Below, in pieces: positions 55,390 to 64,000 of a stretch of 64,000 bases of DNA. A program made the position numbers and the translations under genes. How positions within the stretch are numbered: position 1 is the first letter of the stretch; every line of letters starts with the position of its first letter. The notes beneath the pieces were generated by a model, which saw only the letters and a program-made list of their open reading frames with translations, was not told the DNA's origin and did not search any database. Origin of the DNA: Actinokineospora alba (GTDB lineage: Bacteria; Actinomycetota; Actinomycetes; Mycobacteriales; Pseudonocardiaceae). Location: positions 2,046,001 to 2,110,000 of the forward strand of contig NZ_SNXU01000001.1 in assembly GCF_004362515.1 (NCBI RefSeq), written 5' to 3'.

Positions 55390-57954
55390 ATGTTCGAAAG
55401 GTTCACCGACCGCGCGAGGCGGGTGGTCGTCCTGGCCCAAGAAGAGGCCCGGATGCTCAACCACAACTACATCGGCACCGAGCACATCCTCCTGGGCTTG
55501 ATCCACGAGGGTGAGGGTGTCGCCGCCAAGGCGCTCGAGTCGTTGGGGATCGCCCTCGAGGGCGTGCGCCAGCAGGTCGAGGAAATCATCGGCCAGGGAC
55601 AGCACGCGCCAAGCGGACACATCCCCTTCACCCCGAGGGCGAAGAAGGTCCTTGAGCTGTCGCTGCGTGAGGCGCTGCAGCTCGGACACAACTACATCGG
55701 CACCGAGCACATCCTGCTCGGACTCATCCGCGAGGGCGAGGGCGTCGCCGCCCAGGTCCTGGTGAAGCTGGGCGCCGACCTCAACCGCGTGCGCCAGCAG
55801 GTGCTGCAGCTGCTCTCCGGCTACCAGGGCGGCGAGAAGGCAGCCGAGTCCGGCGGCCGCGGCGAGGGCACCCCGTCCTCCTCGCTGGTGCTCGACCAGT
55901 TCGGCCGCAACCTCACCGCCTCGGCGCGCGAGGGCAAGCTCGACCCGGTCATCGGTCGCACCAAGGAGATCGAGCGGGTCATGCAGGTGCTGTCGCGGCG
56001 CACCAAGAACAACCCGGTCCTCATCGGCGAGCCCGGCGTCGGCAAGACCGCGGTCGTCGAGGGCCTGGCCCAGATGGTCGTCAAGGGCGAGGTGCCCGAG
56101 ACGCTCAAGGACAAGCAGCTCTACACCCTCGACCTGGGCTCCCTGGTCGCCGGTTCGCGCTACCGCGGTGACTTCGAAGAGCGCCTGAAGAAGGTCCTCA
56201 AGGAGATCAAGACCCGCGGCGACATCATCCTGTTCATCGACGAGATCCACACCCTCGTCGGGGCGGGCGCCGCCGAGGGCGCGATCGACGCGGCCTCCAT
56301 CCTCAAGCCGATGCTGGCCCGTGGTGAGCTGCAGACCATCGGCGCGACCACCCTCGACGAGTACCGCAAGTACGTCGAGAAGGACCCGGCCCTGGAGCGG
56401 CGCTTCCAGCCGATCCAGGTCGGCGAGCCGTCCCTCGAGCACACCATCGAGATCCTCAAGGGCCTGCGCGACCGGTACGAGGCGCACCACCGCGTCACGA
56501 TCACCGACAAGGCGCTGGTGGCGGCCGCGACACTGGCCGACCGCTACATCAACGACCGGTTCCTCCCGGACAAGGCGATCGACCTCATCGACGAGGCGGG
56601 CGCGCGGATGCGCATCCGCCGGATGACCGCGCCGCCGGACCTGCGCGAGTTCGACGAGAAGATCGCCGACGTCCGCCGGGACAAGGAGTCCGCGATAGAC
56701 GCGCAGGACTTCGAGCGGGCCGCGAAGCTGCGCGACAACGAGAAGCAACTGCTGGGCCAGAAGTCCGAGCGGGAGAAGCAGTGGAAGGACGGCGACCTCG
56801 ACGTCGTCGCCGAGGTCGACGACGAGCAGATCGCGGAGGTGCTGGCCAACTGGACCGGCATCCCGGTGTTCAAGCTGACCGAGGAGGAGACCTCCCGCCT
56901 GCTGCGCATGGAGGACGAGATCCACAAGCGGATCATCGGCCAGGAAGACGCCGTCAAGGCCGTCTCCCAGGCGATCCGCCGCACCCGCGCGGGCCTCAAG
57001 GACCCGAAGCGGCCGTCCGGCTCGTTCATCTTCGCCGGCCCGTCCGGTGTCGGTAAGACCGAGCTGGCCAAGACGCTGGCGAACTTCCTCTTCGGCGATG
57101 ACGACGCGCTCATCCAGATCGACATGGGCGAGTTCCACGACCGCTACACCGCCTCGCGGCTCTTCGGTGCCCCTCCCGGGTACGTGGGCTACGAGGAGGG
57201 TGGCCAGCTGACCGAGAAGGTGCGGCGCAAGCCGTTCTCGGTGGTCCTGTTCGACGAGATCGAGAAGGCGCACCAGGAGGTCTACAACACTCTCCTGCAG
57301 GTGCTGGAAGACGGGCGTCTGACCGACGGTCAGGGCCGCACGGTGGACTTCAAGAACACCGTGATCATCTTCACCTCGAACCTGGGCACCCAGGACATCT
57401 CGAAGGCCGTCAGCCTCGGCTTCACCGGTGGCAACGACCAGGGCTCGAACTACGAGCGGATGAAGAACAAGGTCAACGACGAGCTCAAGAAGCACTTCCG
57501 GCCGGAGTTCCTCAACCGTATCGACGACATCATCGTGTTCCACCAGCTCACCCGTGAGCAGATCATCACGATGGTGGACCTGATGGTCGCCCGCGTCGAG
57601 AAGCAGTTGAAGAGCAAGGACATGGCCATCGAGCTGACCGAGAAGGCCAAGTCGCTGCTGGCCAAGCGCGGGTTCGACCCGGTGCTCGGCGCCCGCCCGC
57701 TGCGCCGTGCGATCCAGCGCGAGATCGAGGACCAGCTGTCGGAGAAGATCCTGTTCGGGGAGATCCAGCCCGGCCAGATCATCATCACCGACGTCGAAGG
57801 CTGGGACGGCACCGACGAGCAGAGCCACGACAAGGCGACGTTCACCTTCCGGGGTGAGCCGAAGCCGAGCAAGGTTCCGGACTCGCCGCCGGTGGAGCTC
57901 TCGGCGCCTGCCGCGCCCGCGGAGCCTGCTGACGGAGACGAAGCCGCAGGCTGA
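55390..57954 (+). CDS. clpC: ATP-dependent Clp protease ATP-binding subunit ClpC
   Basis: An 854-residue AAA+ unfoldase that feeds substrates to ClpP. The N-domain repeats are MFERFTDRARRVVVLAQEEA and LGHNYIGTEHILLGLIREGE; AAA1 has GEPGVGKTAVVEGLAQ; the M-domain includes KLRDNEKQLLGQKSEREKQW; AAA2 has FAGPSGVGKTELAKTLANFL and RLFGAPPGYVGYEEGGQLTE. The ClpP-contact loop region is LGFTGGND, near residue 675. The C-terminus (PPVELSAPAAPAEPADGDEA) is variable. The ATG has AGGGAG upstream. Length is normal for actinobacteria. Confidence 0.97.
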   Translation: MFERFTDRARRVVVLAQEEARMLNHNYIGTEHILLGLIHEGEGVAAKALESLGIALEGVRQQVEEIIGQGQHAPSGHIPFTPRAKKVLELSLREALQLGHNYIGTEHILLGLIREGEGVAAQVLVKLGADLNRVRQQVLQLLSGYQGGEKAAESGGRGEGTPSSSLVLDQFGRNLTASAREGKLDPVIGRTKEIERVMQVLSRRTKNNPVLIGEPGVGKTAVVEGLAQMVVKGEVPETLKDKQLYTLDLGSLVAGSRYRGDFEERLKKVLKEIKTRGDIILFIDEIHTLVGAGAAEGAIDAASILKPMLARGELQTIGATTLDEYRKYVEKDPALERRFQPIQVGEPSLEHTIEILKGLRDRYEAHHRVTITDKALVAAATLADRYINDRFLPDKAIDLIDEAGARMRIRRMTAPPDLREFDEKIADVRRDKESAIDAQDFERAAKLRDNEKQLLGQKSEREKQWKDGDLDVVAEVDDEQIAEVLANWTGIPVFKLTEEETSRLLRMEDEIHKRIIGQEDAVKAVSQAIRRTRAGLKDPKRPSGSFIFAGPSGVGKTELAKTLANFLFGDDDALIQIDMGEFHDRYTASRLFGAPPGYVGYEEGGQLTEKVRRKPFSVVLFDEIEKAHQEVYNTLLQVLEDGRLTDGQGRTVDFKNTVIIFTSNLGTQDISKAVSLGFTGGNDQGSNYERMKNKVNDELKKHFRPEFLNRIDDIIVFHQLTREQIITMVDLMVARVEKQLKSKDMAIELTEKAKSLLAKRGFDPVLGARPLRRAIQREIEDQLSEKILFGEIQPGQIIITDVEGWDGTDEQSHDKATFTFRGEPKPSKVPDSPPVELSAPAAPAEPADGDEAAG

Positions 57955-57966
57955 TTTGTCGCTGAT

Positions 57967-58008
57967 TGCCGAGGGGCGGTCTTCCTTCCGGGGAGGCCGC
58001 CCTTCGGC
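57967..58008 (+). terminator. Hairpin after clpC
   Basis: GCCGAGGGGCGG pairs with CCGCCCTTCGGC (11 of 12) around an 18-nt loop, 12 bp after the clpC stop. GTTTC follows. It separates clpC from the BTAD regulator at 58107. Confidence 0.65.
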
Positions 58009-58106
58009 GTTTCAAGGTCGAAGAGCGCTGCCGCACTGATTACCGTCCGCTGACGTCTTCCTGGTCGGGGTATGCCCTGGGTCGCTTTGGCGACGACACT
58101 GGCGGC

Positions 58107-60992
58107 ATGCCGGTTACGGCTATTCGGCTCTTCGGGCAGTTCGACCTCAGCCTCGGCGGTGAGTCCCCGCGGTTGGATTCGGCGCGGGTCGAGTCGTTGA
58201 TCGCGTTCCTGTCGCTGAATGCCGATGGGCCACAGGATCGGCGGCGGGTGGCCTCGGCGCTGTGGCCGGAATCGACCGAGGCGCAGGCCCGCACCAATCT
58301 CCGCCATGTCCTGCACACCCTGCGTCTGCGCTTGCCGGACGCCGACGAGTATCTGGTGGTCACCTCGCGCTCGCTGGCGTGGCGGTCGCGGGCCTGGGTC
58401 GACGTCGCCGAGTTCGAGCGGCTGCTCGGGGGCGCGGATCGGGAGCGGGCGCTGCGCGATGCTGTCGACCTCTACGCCGGTGACCTGCTGGAAAGCTGTT
58501 CCGACGAGTGGTTGGCCGAGGACCGGGACCGGCTTCGCAGGCGGTATCTGGACGCGCTCGCCGAGTTGGCCGGGCTGTGTCCGCCCGCCGAGGCGATCAC
58601 CTACGCCGAGCGGCTCGTGCGCGCCGACCCCCTGCGGGAGGACGCGTACCGGCTGCTGATGGGCCTGCATGCCGCCCGGGACGATCTCGCGGGGGCGCTG
58701 CGCGTCTATCACGTGTGCAGCTCCACGCTGGAACGCGAATTGGGTGTCGAGCCCTCCGTGGCGACCCGGGCGTTGTACGCGACCCTGCTGCCCCGGTCGG
58801 AGACCGTGCGGGTGGGTGGGCCGCCGCTCGTGGGCCGCGGCGCCGAACAGGCTCAGCTGACCGCGTGGTGGCGGGCGGCGGACGCAGGCGAGACACGGTT
58901 AGTGCTGGTCAGTGGCGAGTCGGGAGTGGGCAAGAGCAGGCTGGCCGAGGAGTTCCGTGCGAGATGCGCGCGGCGCGGAGTCGCGACCGCGGAGGCGCGC
59001 TGCTACCCGGTGGAGGGCTCACTCGCCTACGGTCCGGTCGCCGCGTGGCTGCGTTCGCCCGCGTTGCGCCCGCGGTTGGCGCGGCTGGACCGGGCGCGGC
59101 TCACCGAGATCGCGCGGCTGCTGCCGGAGCTGCTCACCGAGGTGCCGGGCCTGGTGCCGCCGCGGCCGTTGCCCGAGAGCGACCAGCGCCACCGGCTGTT
59201 CGACGCGGTCGCGGCCGTCGTCACGAGTGGGCCGACCCTGCTCGTGGTCGACGACTTGCAGCACGGCGATCGGGAGACGTGCCGGCTGCTGCATTACCTC
59301 CTGCGGCTCGGCGGGCGCCTGCTGGTGCTGGCGACCGCCCGCCGCGAGGAGATCGAAGGGCCCCTGATGGAGCTGCTGACCGCGGCCCGGGCTGACGACC
59401 GGGTCGCCGAGCTGGAACTGGGCAGGCTGCGCCGTGAGGAAACCGTCCTGCTCGCCCAGCGGCTGACCGGGGTCACCCTGGCCTCGGCCGACGCCCGACT
59501 GCTGTATGCCGAGACCGAGGGCAACGCGCTGTTCGTTGTCGAGGCCGTGCGTTCCGGGTGGACCGGCGGGCAGCCGCTGAGCCCGCGGGTGCAGGCCGTG
59601 ATCGAGGCCCGGCTGGCGCAGCTGAGCCCGGAAACCCGGACGGTGGTCGCCGTCGCCGCGGCGATCGGGCGCGAGTTCGGCGCGGAAGTGCTGACCGAGG
59701 CCGCCGACGTCGGCGCGGACACCGTGGTGCGCGGCCTGGATGAGCTGTGGCGCAGGCGCATCGTGCAGGACCGCGGTGGTGGCGGTGCGTACGACTTCAC
59801 CCACGGCAAGATCCGCGAGGTCGCCTACCGTGCCATCAGCCCGCCGCGTCGCCGCGAGTTGCATCTGCGGATCGCGGATGTCCTGGAGCGCCTGAACACC
59901 GCCGCTCCGGGGGCGGTCGCCGTGCGGATCGCCGGTCATCTCGCCCGGGCGGGGGCGGTGGAGCGGGCGGTCGGCTGGTTCCGCCGCGCGGCCGAAGCCG
60001 CCCAGCTGCTGCACGCCCACTCGCAGGCCGAGCGGTTGCTGAACCACGCCTTGGAGCTGCTGGCCACGTGCCCGGCGTCGGCGGAGCGCGACGCGGTCGA
60101 GTTGGAGCTGCGGACCGCGCTGCTCGCGCCGCTGGTTTCGATGGGCGGCTACGCCTCGGCGGCCACCTGCGCAGCGCAGCGGCGGGCCGACGAGCTGACG
60201 CGAACGCTGGGGATCGTGCCCTCGCCACCGCTACTGCGGTCGATGGCGCTCAGCGCCCTGACCCGCGGGGACTTCGCGGGCGCGAGCCGGTTCGGCGAGC
60301 GACTCCGCGCGGCGGCGACCGACAACGACGAGGTGCTCGTGGTGGAGGCCGCGTACGTGCTCGGGATCGCGTCGTTCTGGCAGGCCGACTTCGCTCGCGC
60401 TCGGGAGCACTTCGAACGGGCCGTGCGGCATTACCGTCCGGCCGACCGCACCGAGCACCTGATCCGCTTCGGCCAGGACCCCAAGGTCATCTGCCTGAGC
60501 AGGCTGGGCAACACCCTGTGGTTCCTTGGACTCGCGCAAGAGGCGCGCGCGGCCCGGGAGGCCGCGCTGGCGTGGGCCGACGAGATCGAGCACCCGTACA
60601 GCCGGGGCGCGGCACTGGTGTTCGCTTCGGTGCTGGCCCTGGACATGGGTGACGAGCAGGACATCCGGCGCTACAGCGCGGAGTTGGCCGCGATCGACAA
60701 CACAGCGCGGCAGAACAGTCAGATGGCCGTCGTGCTCCAGTCCTATGTGGACGTTCTGGATGGGGCGGGCGGCGCGGGTGTCGAGCGAATCCGGCGCGAG
60801 ATCGAGCTGACCCGCGACGAGCCCGCCGCTCCCGGCACGCTCACCGTGCTCGACCGGGTCCTGCTCGCCGCGTGCGAGGAGGCCGGCGACAAGGTCGGTG
60901 CGCTGGAGGTCGCCGATCGACTGCTCGACCAGGACGGTGCGGCGCGCATCTGGGCACCGGAGGCGCGGCGGGTGCGATCACGTCTGGCCTGA
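58107..60992 (+). CDS. AfsR-type transcriptional regulator (BTAD + AAA ATPase + TPR-like)
   Basis: A 961-residue regulator. The N-terminus is an OmpR-like winged helix (AIRLFGQFDLSLGGESPRLD, AQARTNLRHVLHTLRLRLPD), then a bacterial transcriptional activation domain (DAVDLYAGDLLESCSDEWLA, LVRADPLREDAYRLLMGLHA, GALRVYHVCSSTLERELGVE). A STAND-type ATPase follows with VSGESGVGKSRLAEEFRAR (Walker A) and TLLVVDDLQHGDRETCRLL (Walker B), then a helical TPR-like region to the end. ATG at 58107 begins the winged helix. Such regulators sense nucleotide or partner signals and control secondary metabolism. The three genes downstream may be its targets. Confidence 0.87.
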   Translation: MPVTAIRLFGQFDLSLGGESPRLDSARVESLIAFLSLNADGPQDRRRVASALWPESTEAQARTNLRHVLHTLRLRLPDADEYLVVTSRSLAWRSRAWVDVAEFERLLGGADRERALRDAVDLYAGDLLESCSDEWLAEDRDRLRRRYLDALAELAGLCPPAEAITYAERLVRADPLREDAYRLLMGLHAARDDLAGALRVYHVCSSTLERELGVEPSVATRALYATLLPRSETVRVGGPPLVGRGAEQAQLTAWWRAADAGETRLVLVSGESGVGKSRLAEEFRARCARRGVATAEARCYPVEGSLAYGPVAAWLRSPALRPRLARLDRARLTEIARLLPELLTEVPGLVPPRPLPESDQRHRLFDAVAAVVTSGPTLLVVDDLQHGDRETCRLLHYLLRLGGRLLVLATARREEIEGPLMELLTAARADDRVAELELGRLRREETVLLAQRLTGVTLASADARLLYAETEGNALFVVEAVRSGWTGGQPLSPRVQAVIEARLAQLSPETRTVVAVAAAIGREFGAEVLTEAADVGADTVVRGLDELWRRRIVQDRGGGGAYDFTHGKIREVAYRAISPPRRRELHLRIADVLERLNTAAPGAVAVRIAGHLARAGAVERAVGWFRRAAEAAQLLHAHSQAERLLNHALELLATCPASAERDAVELELRTALLAPLVSMGGYASAATCAAQRRADELTRTLGIVPSPPLLRSMALSALTRGDFAGASRFGERLRAAATDNDEVLVVEAAYVLGIASFWQADFARAREHFERAVRHYRPADRTEHLIRFGQDPKVICLSRLGNTLWFLGLAQEARAAREAALAWADEIEHPYSRGAALVFASVLALDMGDEQDIRRYSAELAAIDNTARQNSQMAVVLQSYVDVLDGAGGAGVERIRREIELTRDEPAAPGTLTVLDRVLLAACEEAGDKVGALEVADRLLDQDGAARIWAPEARRVRSRLA

Positions 60993-61057
60993 GGAACGCT
61001 CGCGGAACGGCGCGCCGCGCAGTCTTTCCCGGACCGACTCAGACGGAGGTGTTCGGA

Positions 61058-62425
61058 GTGTTCGACAAACTGCGTGGCGACTTCCGAGGCGCGTTGTTGC
61101 GTCCCGGCGAGGAAGGCTACGACGAGGCCCGGCGGGTCTGGAACGGCGCCATCGACCGGCGACCGGCCCTGATCGCCCGGTGCGCGGGCGCCGACGACGT
61201 GGCCACGGCGGTCCGGTGCGCCCGCGACAACGGCATGCCCGCCACCGTGAAGGGCGGCGGTCACGCGGTCGCGGGACACGCCGTGTCCGACGACAGCCTG
61301 ATGATCGACCTCTCGATGATGAAGTCGGTCAGCGTGGACCCGGCAGCACGGACCGCGAGAGGCGCGGGCGGTCTGCTCTGGTCCGAACTGGACAAGGCGA
61401 CGCAGGCGTTCGGCCTGGCCACGACCGGCGGGATCATCAGCCACACCGGTATCGGCGGGCTGACCCTCGGCGGCGGCCTCGGCCACCTGATGCGCAAGGC
61501 CGGTCTGACCGTGGACAACCTCATCGAGGTCGATCTGGTCACCGCGGAGGGGGAGCGGCTGCGCGTCGACGCCGACACCGACCCCGAGCTGTTCTGGGGT
61601 TTGCGCGGCGGTGGCGGCAACTTCGGCATCGCCACCTCCCTGACCTACCGGCTGCACCACGTCGGCCCGCTCGTGCTCGGCGGCCCGATGTTCTGGCCGC
61701 TCGCCGACGCCCCCGAGATCCTCGACCACATCCGGTCGATGGCCCCCGACGCGCCGGATGACCTGGGCATCACGATCACCGCCCGCAACGCGCCGCCCGC
61801 GCCGTTCCTGCCCACCGAGTGGTACGGCAAGCCGGTCTTCGGCCTGGTTCTGGTGTGGACGGGCGACCTGGCGCAGGGGCAGCGGCTGATCGAGCCGCTG
61901 CGGAAGCTGGGCACGCTGCTGGCCGACGCTGTCCGCCCGGTCCCGTATGTGGCCATCCAGTCGATGCTCGACGGTGGTGCGCCGCACGGCATGCACTACT
62001 ACTGGAAGTCGCACCGGCTGCCGAAGCTGTCCGACGAGGTGATCGACGTGATGATGAGCGGCGTCGACACCCTGACCTCGCCGTTCTCGCAGTTCTCGGG
62101 CTGGGCCATGGGCGGGGCCGCGAGCCGGGTGCCCGCCGACGCGACCGCCGTGGGCGAGCGGGAAGTGGGCTTCGAGCTGAACGTCACGGCCGCTTGGCGG
62201 CCGGGTCCCGGCGACGCGCACGTCGCGTGGGTCCGCGAGCAATGGGAAGCGCTGCGCCCGCACAGCGTGGGTGTGTACGCGAACTTCCTGTCCGATGAGG
62301 ACGCCGCCGGTGTCGCCGCCGCGTACGGCTCGCGGCTCGCCCGGCTGACCGCGCTGAAAGACCGGTACGACCCGACGAACTTCTTCCGCCACAACGCCAA
62401 TGTCCGTCCCTCCGGAGGTGCGTGA
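61058..62425 (+). CDS. FAD-binding oxidoreductase (berberine-bridge-enzyme type)
   Basis: A 455-residue flavoprotein. The PCMH FAD-binding domain includes ARDNGMPATVKGGGHAVAGH, in which the conserved His of GGGHAVAG is the usual flavin-linking residue, GAGGLLWSELDKATQAFGLA and GGITLGGGLGHLMRK-like segment GIGGLTLGGGLGHLMRKAGL. The C-terminal FRHNANVRPS is the BBE domain (YDPTNFFRHNANVRP). The second flavin-linking Cys of bicovalent enzymes is not apparent. Signal sequence absent. GTG at 61058 has GGAGG 8 nt upstream. It is followed by an overlapping NmrA gene (TGATG). It probably oxidises a secondary metabolite or sugar. Confidence 0.87.
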   Translation: MFDKLRGDFRGALLRPGEEGYDEARRVWNGAIDRRPALIARCAGADDVATAVRCARDNGMPATVKGGGHAVAGHAVSDDSLMIDLSMMKSVSVDPAARTARGAGGLLWSELDKATQAFGLATTGGIISHTGIGGLTLGGGLGHLMRKAGLTVDNLIEVDLVTAEGERLRVDADTDPELFWGLRGGGGNFGIATSLTYRLHHVGPLVLGGPMFWPLADAPEILDHIRSMAPDAPDDLGITITARNAPPAPFLPTEWYGKPVFGLVLVWTGDLAQGQRLIEPLRKLGTLLADAVRPVPYVAIQSMLDGGAPHGMHYYWKSHRLPKLSDEVIDVMMSGVDTLTSPFSQFSGWAMGGAASRVPADATAVGEREVGFELNVTAAWRPGPGDAHVAWVREQWEALRPHSVGVYANFLSDEDAAGVAAAYGSRLARLTALKDRYDPTNFFRHNANVRPSGGA

Positions 62426-63282
62426 TGACTGTCCTGGTGACCGGTGCGACCGGCTCCGTCGGCTCGGCGGTCGTTCGCGAACTGCGGGAGCGCGGTGTGC
62501 GGGTGCGTGCGTTCGTCCGTGACCGCGACCGGGCGAAGGTGGTCCTGGGCGACGTCGAGTGCGTCGCAGGCGACTATCGCGATCCGGGCTCGATCCACGA
62601 AGCGATCAAGGGTGTCGATCGCGTGTTCCTGTGCAGCCGCAACGATCCCCGGCAGGTCGAACACGAGACCAACGTGATCGACGCGGCGGCTTCCGCCGGG
62701 GTCGGCAGACTGGTGAAGGTCGGAGCGAACGGGGCGCGGGTCGGGTCGCCGCTGGCGTTCTGGGACGCGCACGGGCGCATCGAGCGGCACTTGGAGCTGG
62801 TGGGCGTTGCGGCGGTGGTGCTGCACCCCAGCAGCTACACCTCGAACCTGCTCGCCTCGGCGGAGACGGTCAAGCACCTGGGCAAGCTGTTCGCGCCCGC
62901 GGGCGAGGCGAAGGTGACGCTGATCGACCCGCGCGATGTCGCGGCAGCCGCCGCGGTGGTCCTCACCGAGGACGGCCACGACGGGCGGACCTACGTGCTG
63001 ACCGGTCCGGAGGCGGTGACCTACGAGCAGGCCGCGGCCGCTGTGTCCGCCGCGATCGGCAAGCCCGTGGACTATGTCGACGTCCCGGACGCGATGGCGC
63101 GCGACGGGATGCTCCAGGCGGGGGTGCCCCCGTGGCTGGCCGATCAGCTGGTGATCCTCTGGCAGCAGCTCCGCCAGGGCGCCGCCTCGGAGACCACCGA
63201 TGTGGTGCGGGTGCTGACCGGCCGGGAGCCGCGTTCGGTGGCCGACTTCGCCCGCGACCATGTGCGGGCGTTCCTGGCCTGA
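62425..63282 (+). CDS. NmrA/NAD(P)-binding atypical short-chain dehydrogenase
   Basis: A 285-residue protein. VLVTGATGSVGSAVVRELRE is the dinucleotide-binding motif (GATGxxG), then VRAFVRDRDRAKVVLGDVEC and KGVDRVFLCSRNDPRQVEHE. The active-site Tyr-x3-Lys is not visible in the usual place, as in NmrA-like members, some of which act as redox sensors and others as oxidoreductases. The ATG at 62425 overlaps the upstream stop and has GGAGG 6 nt away. Coupled with the FAD enzyme, so possibly same pathway. Confidence 0.85.
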   Translation: MTVLVTGATGSVGSAVVRELRERGVRVRAFVRDRDRAKVVLGDVECVAGDYRDPGSIHEAIKGVDRVFLCSRNDPRQVEHETNVIDAAASAGVGRLVKVGANGARVGSPLAFWDAHGRIERHLELVGVAAVVLHPSSYTSNLLASAETVKHLGKLFAPAGEAKVTLIDPRDVAAAAAVVLTEDGHDGRTYVLTGPEAVTYEQAAAAVSAAIGKPVDYVDVPDAMARDGMLQAGVPPWLADQLVILWQQLRQGAASETTDVVRVLTGREPRSVADFARDHVRAFLA

Positions 63283-63311
63283 CGCGCGGGCGGCCATGGC
63301 AGGCTGGACGG

Positions 63312-64000
63312 GTGCAGGTGGACTTGCTCGGCCCGGTTCGGGTATCCGGTCGCGACCTCAGCGGCACCCGGCTGCGCACGCTCCTCGCGCGGCTGGCGTT
63401 GGAGCCGGGCAAGGTCGTCACGACCCCGACGCTAATCGCCGCGCTGTGGCCGGACCAGCCGCCTGCCAATGCCCTGCACACGCTGGTCTCTCGGCTTCGT
63501 CGAGCCGTGGGCGCCGAAGTCGTCGAGTCCGATCCGAACGGTTATCGGCTGGTCATCGGCGCGGCTGACGTCGATGTCCACGAGTTCGAGCGGCTGGCCG
63601 CCGAGGGGCGTGCGGCGCTCAAGGACGGTCGGGTGGGGGAGGCCGCCGAGATCCTTCGGGCCGCCTTGGCGCTGTGGCGGGGACCGGCGCTGGCGGGCAT
63701 GGAGGACGCGCCCTTCGCCGGTCCAGTGATCACGCGGCTCGACGAGGTGCGGCTCTCCGCGCAGGAGGACCGGGTTGAGGCCGACCTGCGGCTCGGTGTC
63801 GACGTGATCGCTGAGCTGACCTCGCTGACCGCCGCCCATCCGCTGCGAGAGCGGCCTGCGGGGCAGCTGATGCGGGCGTTGGCTCTCGCCGGTCGGCAGG
63901 CGGACGCGCTGGGCGCGTATGAGCGGGTCCGCGCCGACCTGGCTGACGAGTTGGGGGTCGACCCTGCGGCCGACCTGCGTGAACTACACCTTGCCGTGCT
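63312..64000 (+). CDS. SARP/BTAD transcriptional regulator (cut by window end)
   Basis: At least 229 residues are visible before the window ends. It begins MQVDLLGPVRVSGRDLSGTR (GTG start), a winged helix with VTTPTLIAALWPDQPPANAL and HTLVSRLRRAVGAEVVESDP, then a BTAD with AAEILRAALALWRGPALAGM, AHPLRERPAGQLMRALALAG and RQADALGAYERVRADLADEL. This is the standard SARP architecture; a C-terminal ATPase may follow outside the window. It is 29 bp after the NmrA gene. Two BTAD regulators flanking two oxidoreductases suggest a regulated accessory locus. Confidence 0.9.
   Translation, partial: MQVDLLGPVRVSGRDLSGTRLRTLLARLALEPGKVVTTPTLIAALWPDQPPANALHTLVSRLRRAVGAEVVESDPNGYRLVIGAADVDVHEFERLAAEGRAALKDGRVGEAAEILRAALALWRGPALAGMEDAPFAGPVITRLDEVRLSAQEDRVEADLRLGVDVIAELTSLTAAHPLRERPAGQLMRALALAGRQADALGAYERVRADLADELGVDPAADLRELHLAV

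Noticed and set aside
55123..57828. 901-residue minus-strand frame opposite clpC
   Set aside because: Composition (Leu/Val/Asp/Arg/Gly/His) is that of a codon-position shadow of clpC, and no domain is visible.

Overview
The window is high-GC actinobacterial chromosome, most likely from the Pseudonocardiales. The evidence is the gene content (Lsr2, ClpC, WhiB-like protein, F420-type LLM oxidoreductase, Ser/Thr kinase, SARP/BTAD regulators, IdeR-type iron box) and a gene order from ppa (30.2 kb) to clpC (58 kb) that parallels the Mycobacterium tuberculosis Rv3628-Rv3596c region. That comparison is from memory, not from a search.

Layout. (1) 1-1,935: the last 29 codons of a DNA polymerase III delta'-like protein, a bidirectional terminator and a secreted, membrane-anchored protein of unknown function. 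(2) 1,936-18,537: a tRNA-Thr(CGT) gene occupied by a roughly 16.5-kb actinomycete integrative and conjugative element (AICE-like), bounded by 54-bp perfect direct repeats (1966-2019 and 18484-18537). It carries a tyrosine integrase fused to a GntR-type winged helix, a Nudix protein, an unrecognised two-gene module, XRE/TPR regulators, an excisionase, a WhiB-like protein, membrane and Spd-like proteins, a TraB/FtsK-type DNA translocase, two divergent cargo genes of unknown function, a frameshifted second excisionase and an overlapping minus-strand operon of very small proteins. I recognise no replication initiator in it. (3) 18.5-30.2 kb: ordinary chromosome with a VOC protein, a PPOX flavoprotein, a Ser/Thr kinase with a partner membrane protein, a secreted Thr/Pro-rich protein, an LLM oxidoreductase divergent from a LysR regulator, a hotdog thioesterase, glyA, a MarR-MFS efflux pair and ppa. 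(4) 30.3-58 kb: the conserved core block: a PBP4-type D,D-carboxypeptidase with an enormous disordered N-terminus, a DUF2342 metalloprotease, tilS, hpt, ftsH, folE-folP-folB-folK, DUF3180 and DUF6779-type membrane proteins, a PrsW-like protease, a DUF2520 protein, panC-panD-coaX, a methyltransferase, lysS, lsr2, an FhuF-like iron reductase and clpC. (5) 58.1-64 kb: a large AfsR/BTAD regulator, a berberine-bridge-type FAD oxidoreductase, an NmrA-like protein and the start of a second SARP/BTAD regulator. This may be the edge of an accessory or secondary-metabolism locus.

How the genes work together. In the element, xis-whiB-orf-spd-traB form one plus-strand operon with overlapping start and stop codons, facing an XRE repressor across a nested palindrome that is the obvious candidate operator. 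In the core block, the folate genes are translationally coupled, as are DUF2520-panC and panD-coaX. The most unusual signals are the integrase-GntR fusion, a replacement terminator supplied by the element next to the tRNA it occupies, the two-gene module at 4.46-6.1 kb, the decayed duplicate of the regulator/excisionase module, the repeat-rich 1.4-kb-residue-scale N-terminus of the carboxypeptidase and the tandem duplication of a gene's 3' end at 46.6-46.9 kb.
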